Made by a program: the position numbers and the translations under genes. Below are positions 49,879 through 59,311 of a stretch of DNA of 64,000 nt, piece by piece. The DNA comes from Parcubacteria group bacterium LiPW_15 (GTDB lineage: Bacteria; Patescibacteria; Paceibacteria; UBA6257; 2-01-FULL-56-20). The stretch is from the NCBI GenBank assembly GCA_007375645.1, contig VMER01000001.1, forward strand, positions 1 through 64,000, given 5' to 3'. Positions within the stretch are counted from its first letter, which is position 1, and the number at the start of each line of letters is the position of its first letter. The notes under the pieces are model-generated. The model was given only the letters and a program-made list of their open reading frames with translations, ran no database searches and had not been told where the DNA came from.

Positions 49879-49899
49879 TCAATAAAAATAAAAATATTT

Positions 49900-50376
49900 A
49901 TGAAAATGAAAAAGAGAAAGATAATTTTTTGGGTAGGTGTGGCGGCGGTGATTATAGTGGCGGCAGTTTTGGTTGTATTCTTTTGGGCGCGCGACGAAAA
50001 GGCTGAAATGAGATCTTCCGGCATCACTGCGGTTTATATGACTACGGGGGACGTTTATTTCGGCAAAATGGATTGGTTTCCTTGGCCCCGGCTTCGAAAT
50101 GTCTGGTACATTCAGCGCGGAGTTGACGCGAAACAACAGCCACAGGTAAGTCTCGCTCCGTTTAAAGATGTTTTCTGGACCCCGATAGATGAAATTCGCT
50201 TGAATCCGAAAGAGATAATTTTCTGGACAACAGTGAGGGATGGTTCAGAGATGGCGCAAGCGCTTAAAAATCCGGAAGCTTTCAAACAATCACAGCAAGC
50301 GGCTCTTCAGAATGCCGGTACGTCTCCGGAGTCCGAATTCAAGGGTCCGAGCGGACAGCCGCCGGCAACTCCGTAA
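49900..50376 (+). CDS. Membrane-anchored hypothetical protein
   Basis: 158 residues. The N-terminal helix (about 8-28) is followed by a conserved-looking domain containing V-Y-M-T-T-G-D-V-Y-F-G and a Q/A/P-rich tail. Not a family I can name, though this motif recurs in Parcubacteria. It sits between the cupredoxin-like and fibre-like genes in one direction. Confidence 0.6.
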   Translation: MKMKKRKIIFWVGVAAVIIVAAVLVVFFWARDEKAEMRSSGITAVYMTTGDVYFGKMDWFPWPRLRNVWYIQRGVDAKQQPQVSLAPFKDVFWTPIDEIRLNPKEIIFWTTVRDGSEMAQALKNPEAFKQSQQAALQNAGTSPESEFKGPSGQPPATP

Positions 50377-50396
50377 TCTAAAAATTAAACAAAAAA

Positions 50397-53231
50397 ATGA
50401 TGAGGAATAAAACAAATGTTATCAGGATGGCCGGTTTGTTTTTCCTTGTCTTGGGAGTGGCTCTTGCGGCGCAAAGTTTTGCCATAACCGGTCCCAGCGC
50501 CGGTGCCGGAGTCGGCAGTGGTTTGATAGATGTTGAACCCACGGGGACAGGCAATCTTAGCGTTGGCGCAACCGCCGCGGATACAAGTACAAAATTTCAA
50601 ATTACCGGCACAACCGCCAATAGTAGCGCCTTTGGTTTGAAAGTTTGGCCCTCAAGCGGTTCGGTTAATTTTCAGGTCAGAAATGACGGCGTTGTCTCTA
50701 TTACTTCAACCACCTATATCGGCGGCAGCATATGTTTCGGAGCCATCGGGGCCACCGACTGCGTGTCCTCTTGGAGCGGCGTTGGCGGGGGAGTGACTTC
50801 CACTCCGGCCGGATATGTGACCCCCGGATATTTTAATTCTATCGCGGGAACGGGCGGGAATTATAGTTTTCCGGCAGCGCTTTCTATCGGAACCTCCACT
50901 GCTCCGTCGGGCGGAGTTTTGTTCGTGAATGGCAATATTGGAATAGGGACGGCAGCGCCTGGGGTAAAAGTAGAAATTTTCGGCACTGATAATGCTCTTA
51001 GATTAACTTACGACGCTACTCACTATGCTACCCTCGCTGCCGGAAATTCAGGTAAGCTCACGGCATCATTTTCCGGTTCGGGATCCACTGGCGGGTATCT
51101 GGATATAACCCAGGCTCATACCTACTACGGATTTTTAATTCATAGCGGCGCAAGCTGGGGCGGACAGGGGTTGATCGGTACAAATAAAGATTTAGGGATC
51201 TCTACCGCAACAACCACTCAAGATATAGTTTTTTACGGTAATAATTTTAGCGCTAATGAATACGTGAGAATAAAGGGCACGGGTAATGTCGGTATTGCGA
51301 CAACAACACCGGGAAGTAAGCTAACCGTTGCCGGAGCGATCTATTCCTCCACCGGCGGTTTCAAATTCCCCGATGGTACTACCCAGACGACTGCCGCTGG
51401 CGCAGGGACAAGCTACTGGACCCTTTCCGGTACCGGTTTATATCCGACTTCTACCGCGTATCAAGTTGGCATCGGAACGACAGAGCCGCACTATCCGCTT
51501 GAGGTTTACGGAACCTCAAATAAATTAGGCATAACCTATAGCTACAGCGCCTTGGCGGGAGACTCAACCGGCGGAGAACTGTACGCGAGTAGCAACGGGG
51601 ACCTGCATATCAATGCTAAGAGAGCGACCACCCTTATTGAAAACAGAAATATTTTATTATCCGAGGCGGGGGGCAATGTTGGAATAGGCACTTCGACTCC
51701 CGGGAGCCCCCTGACTGTTGTAGGGGCAATTTATTCCTCCACCGGCGGTTTCAAGTTCCCCGACGGCACCACCCAGACGACTGCCGCAACCGGCGGCGGA
51801 GGGACCAACTACTTCACTCTTTCCGGGACCAGCCTTTATCCTACGTCCACCGCATATGAATTGGCTGTCGGTACCGCATCGGTAGACACAAATTACGCTA
51901 TCACTACAGCCGGAGGCGGCATAAAGGCGGAATCAACGAGCCAACCGGCTGGATATTTTAATTCTTCTTCCGGCTACGGTCTTATCGTGAATACCGGAAA
52001 AGTTGGAGTTGGAACAACTACGCCTGTCGGAATGTTCACCGTAGCTACTTCTACCGGTGCCGGATTCTTCACCGTTCTTCCAAACGGGAATGTTGGAGTC
52101 GGAACCGCAAATCCAACTCAAAAGTTCCACGTAATTGGAGCTGCCTATGCGGATTCAAATATGCAATCTCCTACCGGGTACTTTAATGTTCTTCGCCCGC
52201 TAACCACCGGAGGAGATCTTAGGTTTTTGGATAGCACAAGCACCGAAAGGATGAGGCTGGCTTCCACCGGCAATCTTGGAGTTGGAACGTCAACGCCGAG
52301 TGCAAGATTGGATGTGATGGGAAACATACTCGCCGGAGATCGAGCCTCAACCGCTGATGGTTATCTGGATTTTGGAAGTAATGGCGCCGGATCGGCTAGG
52401 ATTGCTAGGACCGGAATGGGGGCAACCGATTCGTCTTTGGTATTATCCACCACTTGGGGCACTCTTCAAGAAAGGATGAGAATTACCGGGTTGGGCAAAG
52501 TTGGTATTGCCACCACAACTCCCGGCAGCCAGCTAACCGTTGCCGGCGAAATATATTCCGCGACCGGCGGCTTCAAGTTTCCGGATGGAACAACGCAGAC
52601 GACGGCGGCGACCGGCGGCAGTGGAACTAATTATTTTACTCTTTCCGGAACAAACCTGTATCCGACCTCTACCGCGTATAAAGTTGGCATAGCTACCACT
52701 ACTCCCGGTTATCCGCTAACGGTGGATGGAACGTCTATGTTTACCGGGACCATGACCATCGGTTTAACCGGTGCAGGCAAATTAAACGTCGGAACAGTTG
52801 ACCCGCCGTATACGATAAACGGCATGCAATACGCGACTTATATGCCCGGTATGACCGGACAAAAAGAAGAAACTACCGGGGAAGTTAACGTTCGGTGCCA
52901 GTCAGACTCCAGGTGCGAATATGTTATTGATTTTAAGAGCGTCGAGAGGGGGAGCGATCTTTGGCTTTTTGCGAAGACGACCAACTTGAAGGCTCAGATG
53001 AATAAACTGACCGTGCTTCTGACGCCATCTTTCAACGGAAAAGTTTGGTATGAAAAAGACGCGAAAAATATGGTTTTGAAAATATTTGGCGTCCCCTCCA
53101 AAGCCTTGGCGAAGGAGGGCCGTTCCGATCTTTCCGTTTCGTATCGTCTTACCGCGCCTCGCTTTGATTCGGCGAATTGGCTAAATACCAGGAACGAGCC
53201 AGGTGTCAACGGTTTCGTAATTAACGACTAA
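50397..53231 (+). CDS. Giant repetitive surface protein, tail-fibre-like repeats
   Basis: 944 residues with a signal peptide or anchor (about 8-28). The body is Gly/Thr/Ser-rich. A unit containing G-G-F-K-F-P-D-G-T-T-Q-T-T-A-A recurs three times, next to V-G-I-G-T-x-T-P-G segments. That motif is typical of phage tail fibres and trimeric fibres. The C-terminal 150 residues form a different domain with two Cys close together. A palindromic repeat is read in frame near residue 905. It is probably a long adhesive fibre. Confidence 0.75.
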   Translation: MMRNKTNVIRMAGLFFLVLGVALAAQSFAITGPSAGAGVGSGLIDVEPTGTGNLSVGATAADTSTKFQITGTTANSSAFGLKVWPSSGSVNFQVRNDGVVSITSTTYIGGSICFGAIGATDCVSSWSGVGGGVTSTPAGYVTPGYFNSIAGTGGNYSFPAALSIGTSTAPSGGVLFVNGNIGIGTAAPGVKVEIFGTDNALRLTYDATHYATLAAGNSGKLTASFSGSGSTGGYLDITQAHTYYGFLIHSGASWGGQGLIGTNKDLGISTATTTQDIVFYGNNFSANEYVRIKGTGNVGIATTTPGSKLTVAGAIYSSTGGFKFPDGTTQTTAAGAGTSYWTLSGTGLYPTSTAYQVGIGTTEPHYPLEVYGTSNKLGITYSYSALAGDSTGGELYASSNGDLHINAKRATTLIENRNILLSEAGGNVGIGTSTPGSPLTVVGAIYSSTGGFKFPDGTTQTTAATGGGGTNYFTLSGTSLYPTSTAYELAVGTASVDTNYAITTAGGGIKAESTSQPAGYFNSSSGYGLIVNTGKVGVGTTTPVGMFTVATSTGAGFFTVLPNGNVGVGTANPTQKFHVIGAAYADSNMQSPTGYFNVLRPLTTGGDLRFLDSTSTERMRLASTGNLGVGTSTPSARLDVMGNILAGDRASTADGYLDFGSNGAGSARIARTGMGATDSSLVLSTTWGTLQERMRITGLGKVGIATTTPGSQLTVAGEIYSATGGFKFPDGTTQTTAATGGSGTNYFTLSGTNLYPTSTAYKVGIATTTPGYPLTVDGTSMFTGTMTIGLTGAGKLNVGTVDPPYTINGMQYATYMPGMTGQKEETTGEVNVRCQSDSRCEYVIDFKSVERGSDLWLFAKTTNLKAQMNKLTVLLTPSFNGKVWYEKDAKNMVLKIFGVPSKALAKEGRSDLSVSYRLTAPRFDSANWLNTRNEPGVNGFVIND
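53093..53119. repeat. Palindromic repeat inside the giant surface gene
   Basis: CCCCTCC and GGAGGG arms around AAAGCCTTGGCGAA, read in frame as P-S-K-A-L-A-K-E-G. Same family as 41755-41780. Confidence 0.6.
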
Positions 53232-53241
53232 ATAAAGACGG

Positions 53242-55374
53242 ATGAACATTTCTCCGAAAATAAAAATAATTTTTGGTACAACGATCGTCTTGTTGGTCCT
53301 TGCCGGAATCGGAATTTATTCGGCAAAGATAAATAAGAACGGAGGTTCGGAGGAAATAGTTTACGAAAGAGGGAAACCGGTGATTCCTCACGGGATCCAG
53401 ACTTACGAGTTTCTGCAGTCTTCGCGCGTCAGTCCGCGCATTCGGTTTCTAACCGTTGATCCTCTGGACGCGAAACCCGGAGAAACACAAAAGTTTAGGG
53501 TTGCGGTTGAGGGAAGTTTGCCGGTTGTTTCCGTCACCTTGGATATAGAAGACGATGCCGGGATCTCAAGTCTTGCACTCAAGAAAGACTTGAGCGGGGA
53601 AATGCCGGCATCTAGATATTCGATCGGAAAGGACAACGATCTTACTTTTATTCCACAGAAAGAGAATCCTTCTTCGACGATCTTTCATTGGGTCGGGGAA
53701 AGGGTTGTCAAAAACAAAAGTGATTCAAAGTTCTCTATCGGCATTACCGCGAAAGAATCGATTCCTCTTAAAGATGTGGCCGGCAATCGGCTGCCCAAGA
53801 CGCCCGCAGCCGGTAATTTTGTGCGCATTGGGGTTGCAAACCTGGAGTGGAATAAAGTCTGTGGGATACCTTTCGGGGGCGATTGGAGTTCTTCCGAATC
53901 TTGTGCGGTTTCATTTCCGGACGGGGTAGATGAAGGGAGCGCTCATATCCAGAACTATTCCACTGTTGTCTTGGACGCAGATTTCGGAGTGAACGCAGAT
54001 AAGACAATTATCTTTCAACCGATCGGGATAGTCGCCGTGAACACCAAGGCGAAGATAGTTCAGGGCAATATTTGGAAATTAAAATTAGACTCGGATGGGA
54101 CGAAAGAGGTGATCTCGACGAATTCTCCGGGTTCCAGTTACAAGAGACGTTTTGAGTTCAAGGGAGGCTTTAAAACGGCATTTACGGATATAAATAATAA
54201 AAAGAAGGAGTTTGTGCTATCCCAGGGGCGGCAAGTGTTCCAAATAGCTTCCGCAGCCAAGACTGGGCCGAAAATAATTCAGGCGGATATAAATCCCTTG
54301 GACGTCAAAGTCGGCGACACCCAAAAATTATCTTTGGTTATACAGAGTCAGATCGAGATAGCTTCTGTCGTTGCGAGGATAGAAACCGACAAAGAAATCA
54401 TTGAGCTTCCGCTTTCTTTGGATGGCCCAACTCCAAAAGCCAGTCTGCTCGAACCGAGATACGGCGTCGATGCCCATGGTTATCTGGCGTTTTTGAACAA
54501 AATTGATAACACCGGTTCAAATTCAAAATACGCCGTTCCGGGTGTTAAATCCGCCGAAGCCGCTTTGGAACCGAAAAGGTTTACATATAGTGGCTCTTGG
54601 ATTGTGAGGGACACGCACTCCACTAAATATCATACAAGCTTTGTCGTAAAAGATATTAACGGGGCCGATAATTCTATTTTGATGGCCTGGTCCGATCCGT
54701 GCGGGACATTTGCGGGCGGGAATAGGGCGCTCAATACGTGTTCGTTTAGCGATGTGGATGGCGCGGATAATGGAAATCTCACCATAAATACTTCTCAGAC
54801 AGTAACTCTGCAAAACGGCGCCACCTTGGCTTTCAATTCCGGAAGAACTCTAACGGTAAATGGAGCGATAGCTATTGCGGCCGGTGCTCAAATAACCCAA
54901 ACCAATCTTTGGCTCATGGATATAGATGGCGATCTTTATACTCCTTCCCTCACCCTTGCGGCTGCGGCGACGGCGCCGGCCAATAGCGGCAGGGCATACA
55001 CTCGTTATACCTCTCCTTTGGATTGTTACGATCTGAATAGCAGCGCTTTTCCAGATTCTAGTACTTGGAGCGATCGGGATCGCGGAGATTATTCTTTCGA
55101 TTTTAATTGTGACGGCAACGATACTCCGGCTTTGGAGAGTGACGGCATTTCTTATCAAAATTGCAGAACCACAATACAGTATCCATTTTGTGCCGCGAAT
55201 GCGTTCTCGGTTACCAATTGGTGTTCCGAGGGAATTACTAACGGCGGGATTTGCACTAACGACAGGGTGGGTTGCGGCGAAGTCGGAAACATGGTCGTTT
55301 TAAATCAAGGGTATGCTGTTTGCGACGGCAGTTGTTCCGCCCAGGTCTTAGAGGTATATCAATCCTGTAATTAA
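53242..55374 (+). CDS. Large extracellular protein with EF-hand-like and Cys-rich segments
   Basis: 710 residues. One N-terminal helix (about 8-27) anchors or exports it. Two related domains (about 55-190 and 350-490) begin with the pattern P-L-D-x-K-x-G-x-T-Q-K and look immunoglobulin-like. The C-terminus has Asp-rich segments (D-I-D-G-D-L and D-F-N-C-D-G-N-D) typical of calcium loops, and at least ten Cys. It lies eleven bases after the fibre gene, so both are likely made together. Confidence 0.7.
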   Translation: MNISPKIKIIFGTTIVLLVLAGIGIYSAKINKNGGSEEIVYERGKPVIPHGIQTYEFLQSSRVSPRIRFLTVDPLDAKPGETQKFRVAVEGSLPVVSVTLDIEDDAGISSLALKKDLSGEMPASRYSIGKDNDLTFIPQKENPSSTIFHWVGERVVKNKSDSKFSIGITAKESIPLKDVAGNRLPKTPAAGNFVRIGVANLEWNKVCGIPFGGDWSSSESCAVSFPDGVDEGSAHIQNYSTVVLDADFGVNADKTIIFQPIGIVAVNTKAKIVQGNIWKLKLDSDGTKEVISTNSPGSSYKRRFEFKGGFKTAFTDINNKKKEFVLSQGRQVFQIASAAKTGPKIIQADINPLDVKVGDTQKLSLVIQSQIEIASVVARIETDKEIIELPLSLDGPTPKASLLEPRYGVDAHGYLAFLNKIDNTGSNSKYAVPGVKSAEAALEPKRFTYSGSWIVRDTHSTKYHTSFVVKDINGADNSILMAWSDPCGTFAGGNRALNTCSFSDVDGADNGNLTINTSQTVTLQNGATLAFNSGRTLTVNGAIAIAAGAQITQTNLWLMDIDGDLYTPSLTLAAAATAPANSGRAYTRYTSPLDCYDLNSSAFPDSSTWSDRDRGDYSFDFNCDGNDTPALESDGISYQNCRTTIQYPFCAANAFSVTNWCSEGITNGGICTNDRVGCGEVGNMVVLNQGYAVCDGSCSAQVLEVYQSCN

Positions 55375-55402
55375 AAAATAAGCGCGATAAATGAGACAAC
55401 TA

Positions 55403-55430
55403 AAAAAGCCCCTCTTCCCTGGAGGGGCTC
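55403..55430 (-). terminator. Terminator of the 55446 gene
   Basis: AGCCCCTCC, AGGGA, AGAGGGGCT then six T on the minus strand. It also lies 30 bases after the plus-strand surface locus. Confidence 0.8.
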
Positions 55431-55445
55431 TGTCTTTCGTTCGGG

Positions 55446-55787
55446 CTATTTGATCTTTGAGCCTCCCGTCAGCGTCTCGACATCTCCGATGTGTATTTCG
55501 GTGAATATTCTCGCTTCTATTCCTCCGTTGCCGTTATGATCTTGCGTCGGAACGACCGCTTCAATGTGCCTCGCCTCACTGGCCGTCATGGGAAGCAGTC
55601 CGACCTTTCCCACCGTGGCAATCGCGATAGTCTGGACATCGTCACGTACGACAATGAGGAACTCATTGCCTGGTTTCAGGGAGAAATCTCCGGCTACGAA
55701 AAGAATATTCCATACTCCGTGCAGGATGTCGTAGCCGAGGCGGACAGATTCTCCCTCGAATTGCACTGCGAGTTTGAAAACGCTCAT
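55446..55787 (-). CDS. Hypothetical protein
   Basis: 113 residues, beta-rich, without membrane segments or a recognised motif. It has a strong AAAGGAGG site nine bases ahead of ATG and its own terminator, placing it in the Shine-Dalgarno-led class. Confidence 0.6.
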   Translation of the reverse strand: MSVFKLAVQFEGESVRLGYDILHGVWNILFVAGDFSLKPGNEFLIVVRDDVQTIAIATVGKVGLLPMTASEARHIEAVVPTQDHNGNGGIEARIFTEIHIGDVETLTGGSKIK

Positions 55788-55889
55788 CTCGCCCTCCTTT
55801 GATGTGCCAATAATATTATGCTCCAGATCTCTTTTTGCGGAAAGCTGGGCGCTGGATTAATCAGCCCTTTTTGTGATAAATTAAGCCTA

Positions 55890-57128
55890 ATGCTTCAATC
55901 TAAATTGTTTACGAAGACATTAAGGGAGGCGCCCAAAGATGAGGAGGCGTTGAACGCAAAGTTGCTTTTAAGGGCCGGTTTTGTAGACAAACTGATGGCC
56001 GGAGTTTATACCTTTTTGCCGTTGGGTCTTAGGGTGCTTAACAAGATCGAAACGGTTATTCGCGAGGAGATGAACGCGATCGGCGGTCAGGAGGTTTTGA
56101 TGCCTGCGCTTCAGCCCAAAGAAAACTGGGAGGCGACCGGACGTTGGAATTCTTTTGAGGCGTTGTATAAAACCACTTCGCGTTTCGGCGGAGAGTATGC
56201 TCTCGGTCCGACTCATGAAGAAATAATAGTTCCGCTTGGAAAGAAATTTATTTTTTCTTACAAAGACCTTCCTTTCGCCGCGTACCAAATACAGACCAAG
56301 TTTAGGGATGAAAAGAGACCCAAGGGGGGACTTCTCCGCGGCCGGGAATTCAAAATGAAAGATCTCTACAGCTTTCATACCGATCCTGAGGATCTTTTAA
56401 AATATTATGCGAAAGCTCTCGCGGCCTATAAAAAGATATTCAAGCGTTTGGGGCTTAAAGCCTTGGTGGTTGAGGCTTCGGGAGGCACTTTCTCCAAATA
56501 CTCCCACGAATTTCAGGTGTTATCGCCGGGCGGCGAAGATCTAATTTATGTTTGTTCCAAGTGCGATTTCGCGAAAAATAAGGAGATAGTGGACGAAGCT
56601 TTCGTGAGGGCGGCGGAGGCCGGTAAAGGTTCCTGCCCGAATTGTGGCGGAAAAGTCACTGCCGAAAACGGCATAGAAGTCGGGAATATTTTCCAGTTAA
56701 ATACCAAATATTCCGATCCGTTCGCCCTCAAATACAAAGACGAGAAAGGAGAAGAAAAAATCGTTTACATGGGTTGCTACGGCATTGGCGTGAGCAGACT
56801 TTTGGGTACGATAGCGGAGATCTATAACGACGAGAAGGGTCTCGTTTGGCCAAAACCGGTGGCGCCATTCGCCGTGCATCTTTTGGAATTGAATGGTGCT
56901 TCCGCGAAAAAGATTTATGCCGAACTTACAAAAGCCGGAATAGAAGTTCTTTATGACGACAGGAAGATCTCGGCGGGCGCGAAGCTCAATGACTCCGACC
57001 TTCTCGGTATACCGTATCGAATTATTGTGAGCCCAAAGACCGGAGCAAGGGTGGAATTCAAGGAAAGATCCAAAAAGACCGCCAAGCTTGTTAATCCCAA
57101 GCAATTGGTTAAACTGGTAAGACCTTAA
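55890..57128 (+). CDS. proS: Prolyl-tRNA synthetase, without the editing insertion
   Basis: 412 residues. Class II synthetase with motif 2 (R-D-E-K-R-P-K-G-G-L-L-R-G-R-E-F) and motif 3 G-I-G-V-S-R. The bacterial editing insertion of about 180 residues is replaced by a short segment with two Cys pairs (C-S-K-C and C-P-N-C). A TAAATT box lies seven bases before ATG 55890, so this start is preferred to in-frame codons upstream. Confidence 0.93.
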   Translation: MLQSKLFTKTLREAPKDEEALNAKLLLRAGFVDKLMAGVYTFLPLGLRVLNKIETVIREEMNAIGGQEVLMPALQPKENWEATGRWNSFEALYKTTSRFGGEYALGPTHEEIIVPLGKKFIFSYKDLPFAAYQIQTKFRDEKRPKGGLLRGREFKMKDLYSFHTDPEDLLKYYAKALAAYKKIFKRLGLKALVVEASGGTFSKYSHEFQVLSPGGEDLIYVCSKCDFAKNKEIVDEAFVRAAEAGKGSCPNCGGKVTAENGIEVGNIFQLNTKYSDPFALKYKDEKGEEKIVYMGCYGIGVSRLLGTIAEIYNDEKGLVWPKPVAPFAVHLLELNGASAKKIYAELTKAGIEVLYDDRKISAGAKLNDSDLLGIPYRIIVSPKTGARVEFKERSKKTAKLVNPKQLVKLVRP

Positions 57129-57130
57129 CT

Positions 57131-58177
57131 ATGGCAATAACGGACGCGTTCTTAAAAGACATCGGAGTGGACCTCGGAACGGCTAATTCTTTGGTTTATT
57201 TGAAGCAGGGCGGAATTGTGGTTAACGAGCCGTCTATCGCGGCCATAAACCTCAAAACCAACCAAATTTTGGCCGTGGGCGACGAGGCTAAACGCATGCT
57301 TGGCCGAACCCCCGCGCATATCAATGTGGTGCGCCCTTTGGTTGGCGGAGTTATTTCCGACTTTGATATGGCTCAGGAACTTTTGCGGCAATTTCTCAAA
57401 AAGATTTCTAAAGGGCATTTTTTCAGTTTTCGCCGGGCGCTCTTGGGAATCCCGAACGACCTGACCGAGGTGGAAAGAAAATCCGTGGAAGACGCGGCGC
57501 TTAACGCCGGCGCGACGCGAGTTCATTTGGTGGAGTCTCCGGTTGCCGCGGCTTTGGGGGCAAATCTTCCGATAGACACTCCGACCGCGAGCTTGATAAT
57601 AGATATCGGCGGCGGTACGACCGATATCGCCGTTATTTCCATGGGCGGAACCGTTGTTTCAAAGACCCTTAAGATCGCCGGAGACAGATTTAACGAGGAT
57701 ATAATCCGCTTTGTTCGCGATGAGTACAAACTAGCGATAGGAGAAGCCACCGCGGAAATGGCCAAGATCGCCGTAGGCTCGGCGGTTCCCTTGGATGAGA
57801 GGTTGGAGATCGCCATCCGCGGTCGAGATCTGGCAACCGGATTACCGCGCGAGGTAATCTTGAAAAATAACCATGTTCGCGCCGCGCTCGCCAAATCTTT
57901 ACGCTCCATGCTTGACGCTATTCGCGAAGTGATAGAGCTAACCCCTCCGGAGCTTGCCGGAGATATGTTGAAGCAGGGAATTTATCTCTGTGGCGGCGGC
58001 GCGCTTCTCCGGGGCTTGGATGAACTCATAGAAAGAGAGACGCAGGTTGAAACCCATGTGGTGGACGAACCCTTGACCTGTTTAGCTCGGGGCTTAGGCA
58101 TGATGGTGGATAATTTCGAGCGCTACGGAGAATTATTGGATAATCCTCTGAAGCCTCTGAATATCACGCTCTCATAA
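57131..58177 (+). CDS. mreB: Rod shape-determining protein MreB
   Basis: 348 residues; actin homologue that guides lateral wall synthesis. Phosphate-1 G-V-D-L-G-T-A-N-S, phosphate-2 I-D-I-G-G-G-T-T-D and adenosine motif C-G-G-G-A-L-L-R-G are present. It heads mreB-mreC-mreD-mrdA, two bases after proS. Confidence 0.96.
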   Translation: MAITDAFLKDIGVDLGTANSLVYLKQGGIVVNEPSIAAINLKTNQILAVGDEAKRMLGRTPAHINVVRPLVGGVISDFDMAQELLRQFLKKISKGHFFSFRRALLGIPNDLTEVERKSVEDAALNAGATRVHLVESPVAAALGANLPIDTPTASLIIDIGGGTTDIAVISMGGTVVSKTLKIAGDRFNEDIIRFVRDEYKLAIGEATAEMAKIAVGSAVPLDERLEIAIRGRDLATGLPREVILKNNHVRAALAKSLRSMLDAIREVIELTPPELAGDMLKQGIYLCGGGALLRGLDELIERETQVETHVVDEPLTCLARGLGMMVDNFERYGELLDNPLKPLNITLS

Positions 58178-58206
58178 AGATATTTAGCAATTCAAAATTC
58201 AGGACC

Positions 58207-58842
58207 ATGACCGGAGAAAAAGTTATACTTTTGGGTTTGGCGCTCGTATTTGTCGGTTTGTTGTTTTTACCACCCTCTGTTTTCCAGGGAGTTGCGCACG
58301 TGTTTAACTTCGGCTTCAGGAGCGCGGAAAATATACCTACCGAAAATATATCCGTGCTTCAGGTATCGGTTCATCCCTATGCCGAAAAGAACATGCTGGT
58401 CGCGGATGTTTATTCCAGGTACCCTTTTAATTTCAAAAATGAACTTTTAGCTGACGCCGGGGCGAGCGATAACGTTAAAAACGGAGGCGCGGCGATTTTC
58501 GACGGGGTATTGATCGGTAAAATAATCGAGGTAAAAGATAGAACGGCGGTCATTCAGACGGTTTTTGACCCGAGTTTCAGTCTCCCCGTGAGGATAGGCA
58601 AAAGCAAGACCGATGCCCTTCTGATCGGCGGGGTGGAACCGAGACTCACAATGATACCCAAGAACGCGGATATTGCTCCGGGGGATCTGGTCTATTCCGC
58701 ATCGGCAAATTTTGAATACGGGCTTCTCGTCGGAACCGCCGGCACTCCGACCATTTCTGGGACAAATGTTTTTTCCGAAGCGCCATTGATACTCGGCTAT
58801 AATCCCTTGGATATTCGCTATCTTTCCCTGGAGTCAAAATGA
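58207..58842 (+). CDS. mreC: Rod shape-determining protein MreC
   Basis: 211 residues: one N-terminal helix (about 5-22) and a periplasmic beta domain. Short relative to E. coli (367); the coiled coil is reduced. Assignment rests on order and on G-x-L-I-G-K-I-x-E-V. Confidence 0.8.
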   Translation: MTGEKVILLGLALVFVGLLFLPPSVFQGVAHVFNFGFRSAENIPTENISVLQVSVHPYAEKNMLVADVYSRYPFNFKNELLADAGASDNVKNGGAAIFDGVLIGKIIEVKDRTAVIQTVFDPSFSLPVRIGKSKTDALLIGGVEPRLTMIPKNADIAPGDLVYSASANFEYGLLVGTAGTPTISGTNVFSEAPLILGYNPLDIRYLSLESK

Positions 58843-58843
58843 A

Positions 58844-59311
58844 ATGGAAAACCGATATACAAAAATTATTCTTGCGGTCCTTTCCCTGATTCTCGCGCTC
58901 GGTTTCGAGCTTAAATTTCTGGCGTCGCTTGGGTGGTCATTCGATCTTTTTTTGTTGGCTGTAATTATCCCGGCATTTTTTTTGGACACGGCCGAATTTA
59001 TTTTTTTTGGAGTTTTTGCCACCTTTCTCTCGAGGCTTATCTATCCTTTCGATTCCGGCGGGATATTCGCCTTAATGGCACTCCCACTCGTTATATTCGC
59101 CCTCAAGAGGATTCTCCTCTGGCAGTCCTGGTTCGAACCTCTTTTGGCGACGGCGCTCGGAATCCTAGGCTTCTACGCGCTGGTGGGCGCTCCTATTCTT
59201 GCGAACGGTTTCGGCTTTTTGGCGATGGATATCGCTGTGTCTTTCGCTTTTGCCTGGGGACTGTACGCACTTTTCGGCAGATTCACAAACAATGGAAGAC
59301 AAAGACTATAA
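58844..59311 (+). CDS. mreD: Rod shape-determining protein MreD-like
   Basis: 155 residues, four or five membrane helices. Sequence resemblance is weak; position between mreC and PBP2 gives the call. The end overlaps the next gene by 20 bases. Confidence 0.72.
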   Translation: MENRYTKIILAVLSLILALGFELKFLASLGWSFDLFLLAVIIPAFFLDTAEFIFFGVFATFLSRLIYPFDSGGIFALMALPLVIFALKRILLWQSWFEPLLATALGILGFYALVGAPILANGFGFLAMDIAVSFAFAWGLYALFGRFTNNGRQRL

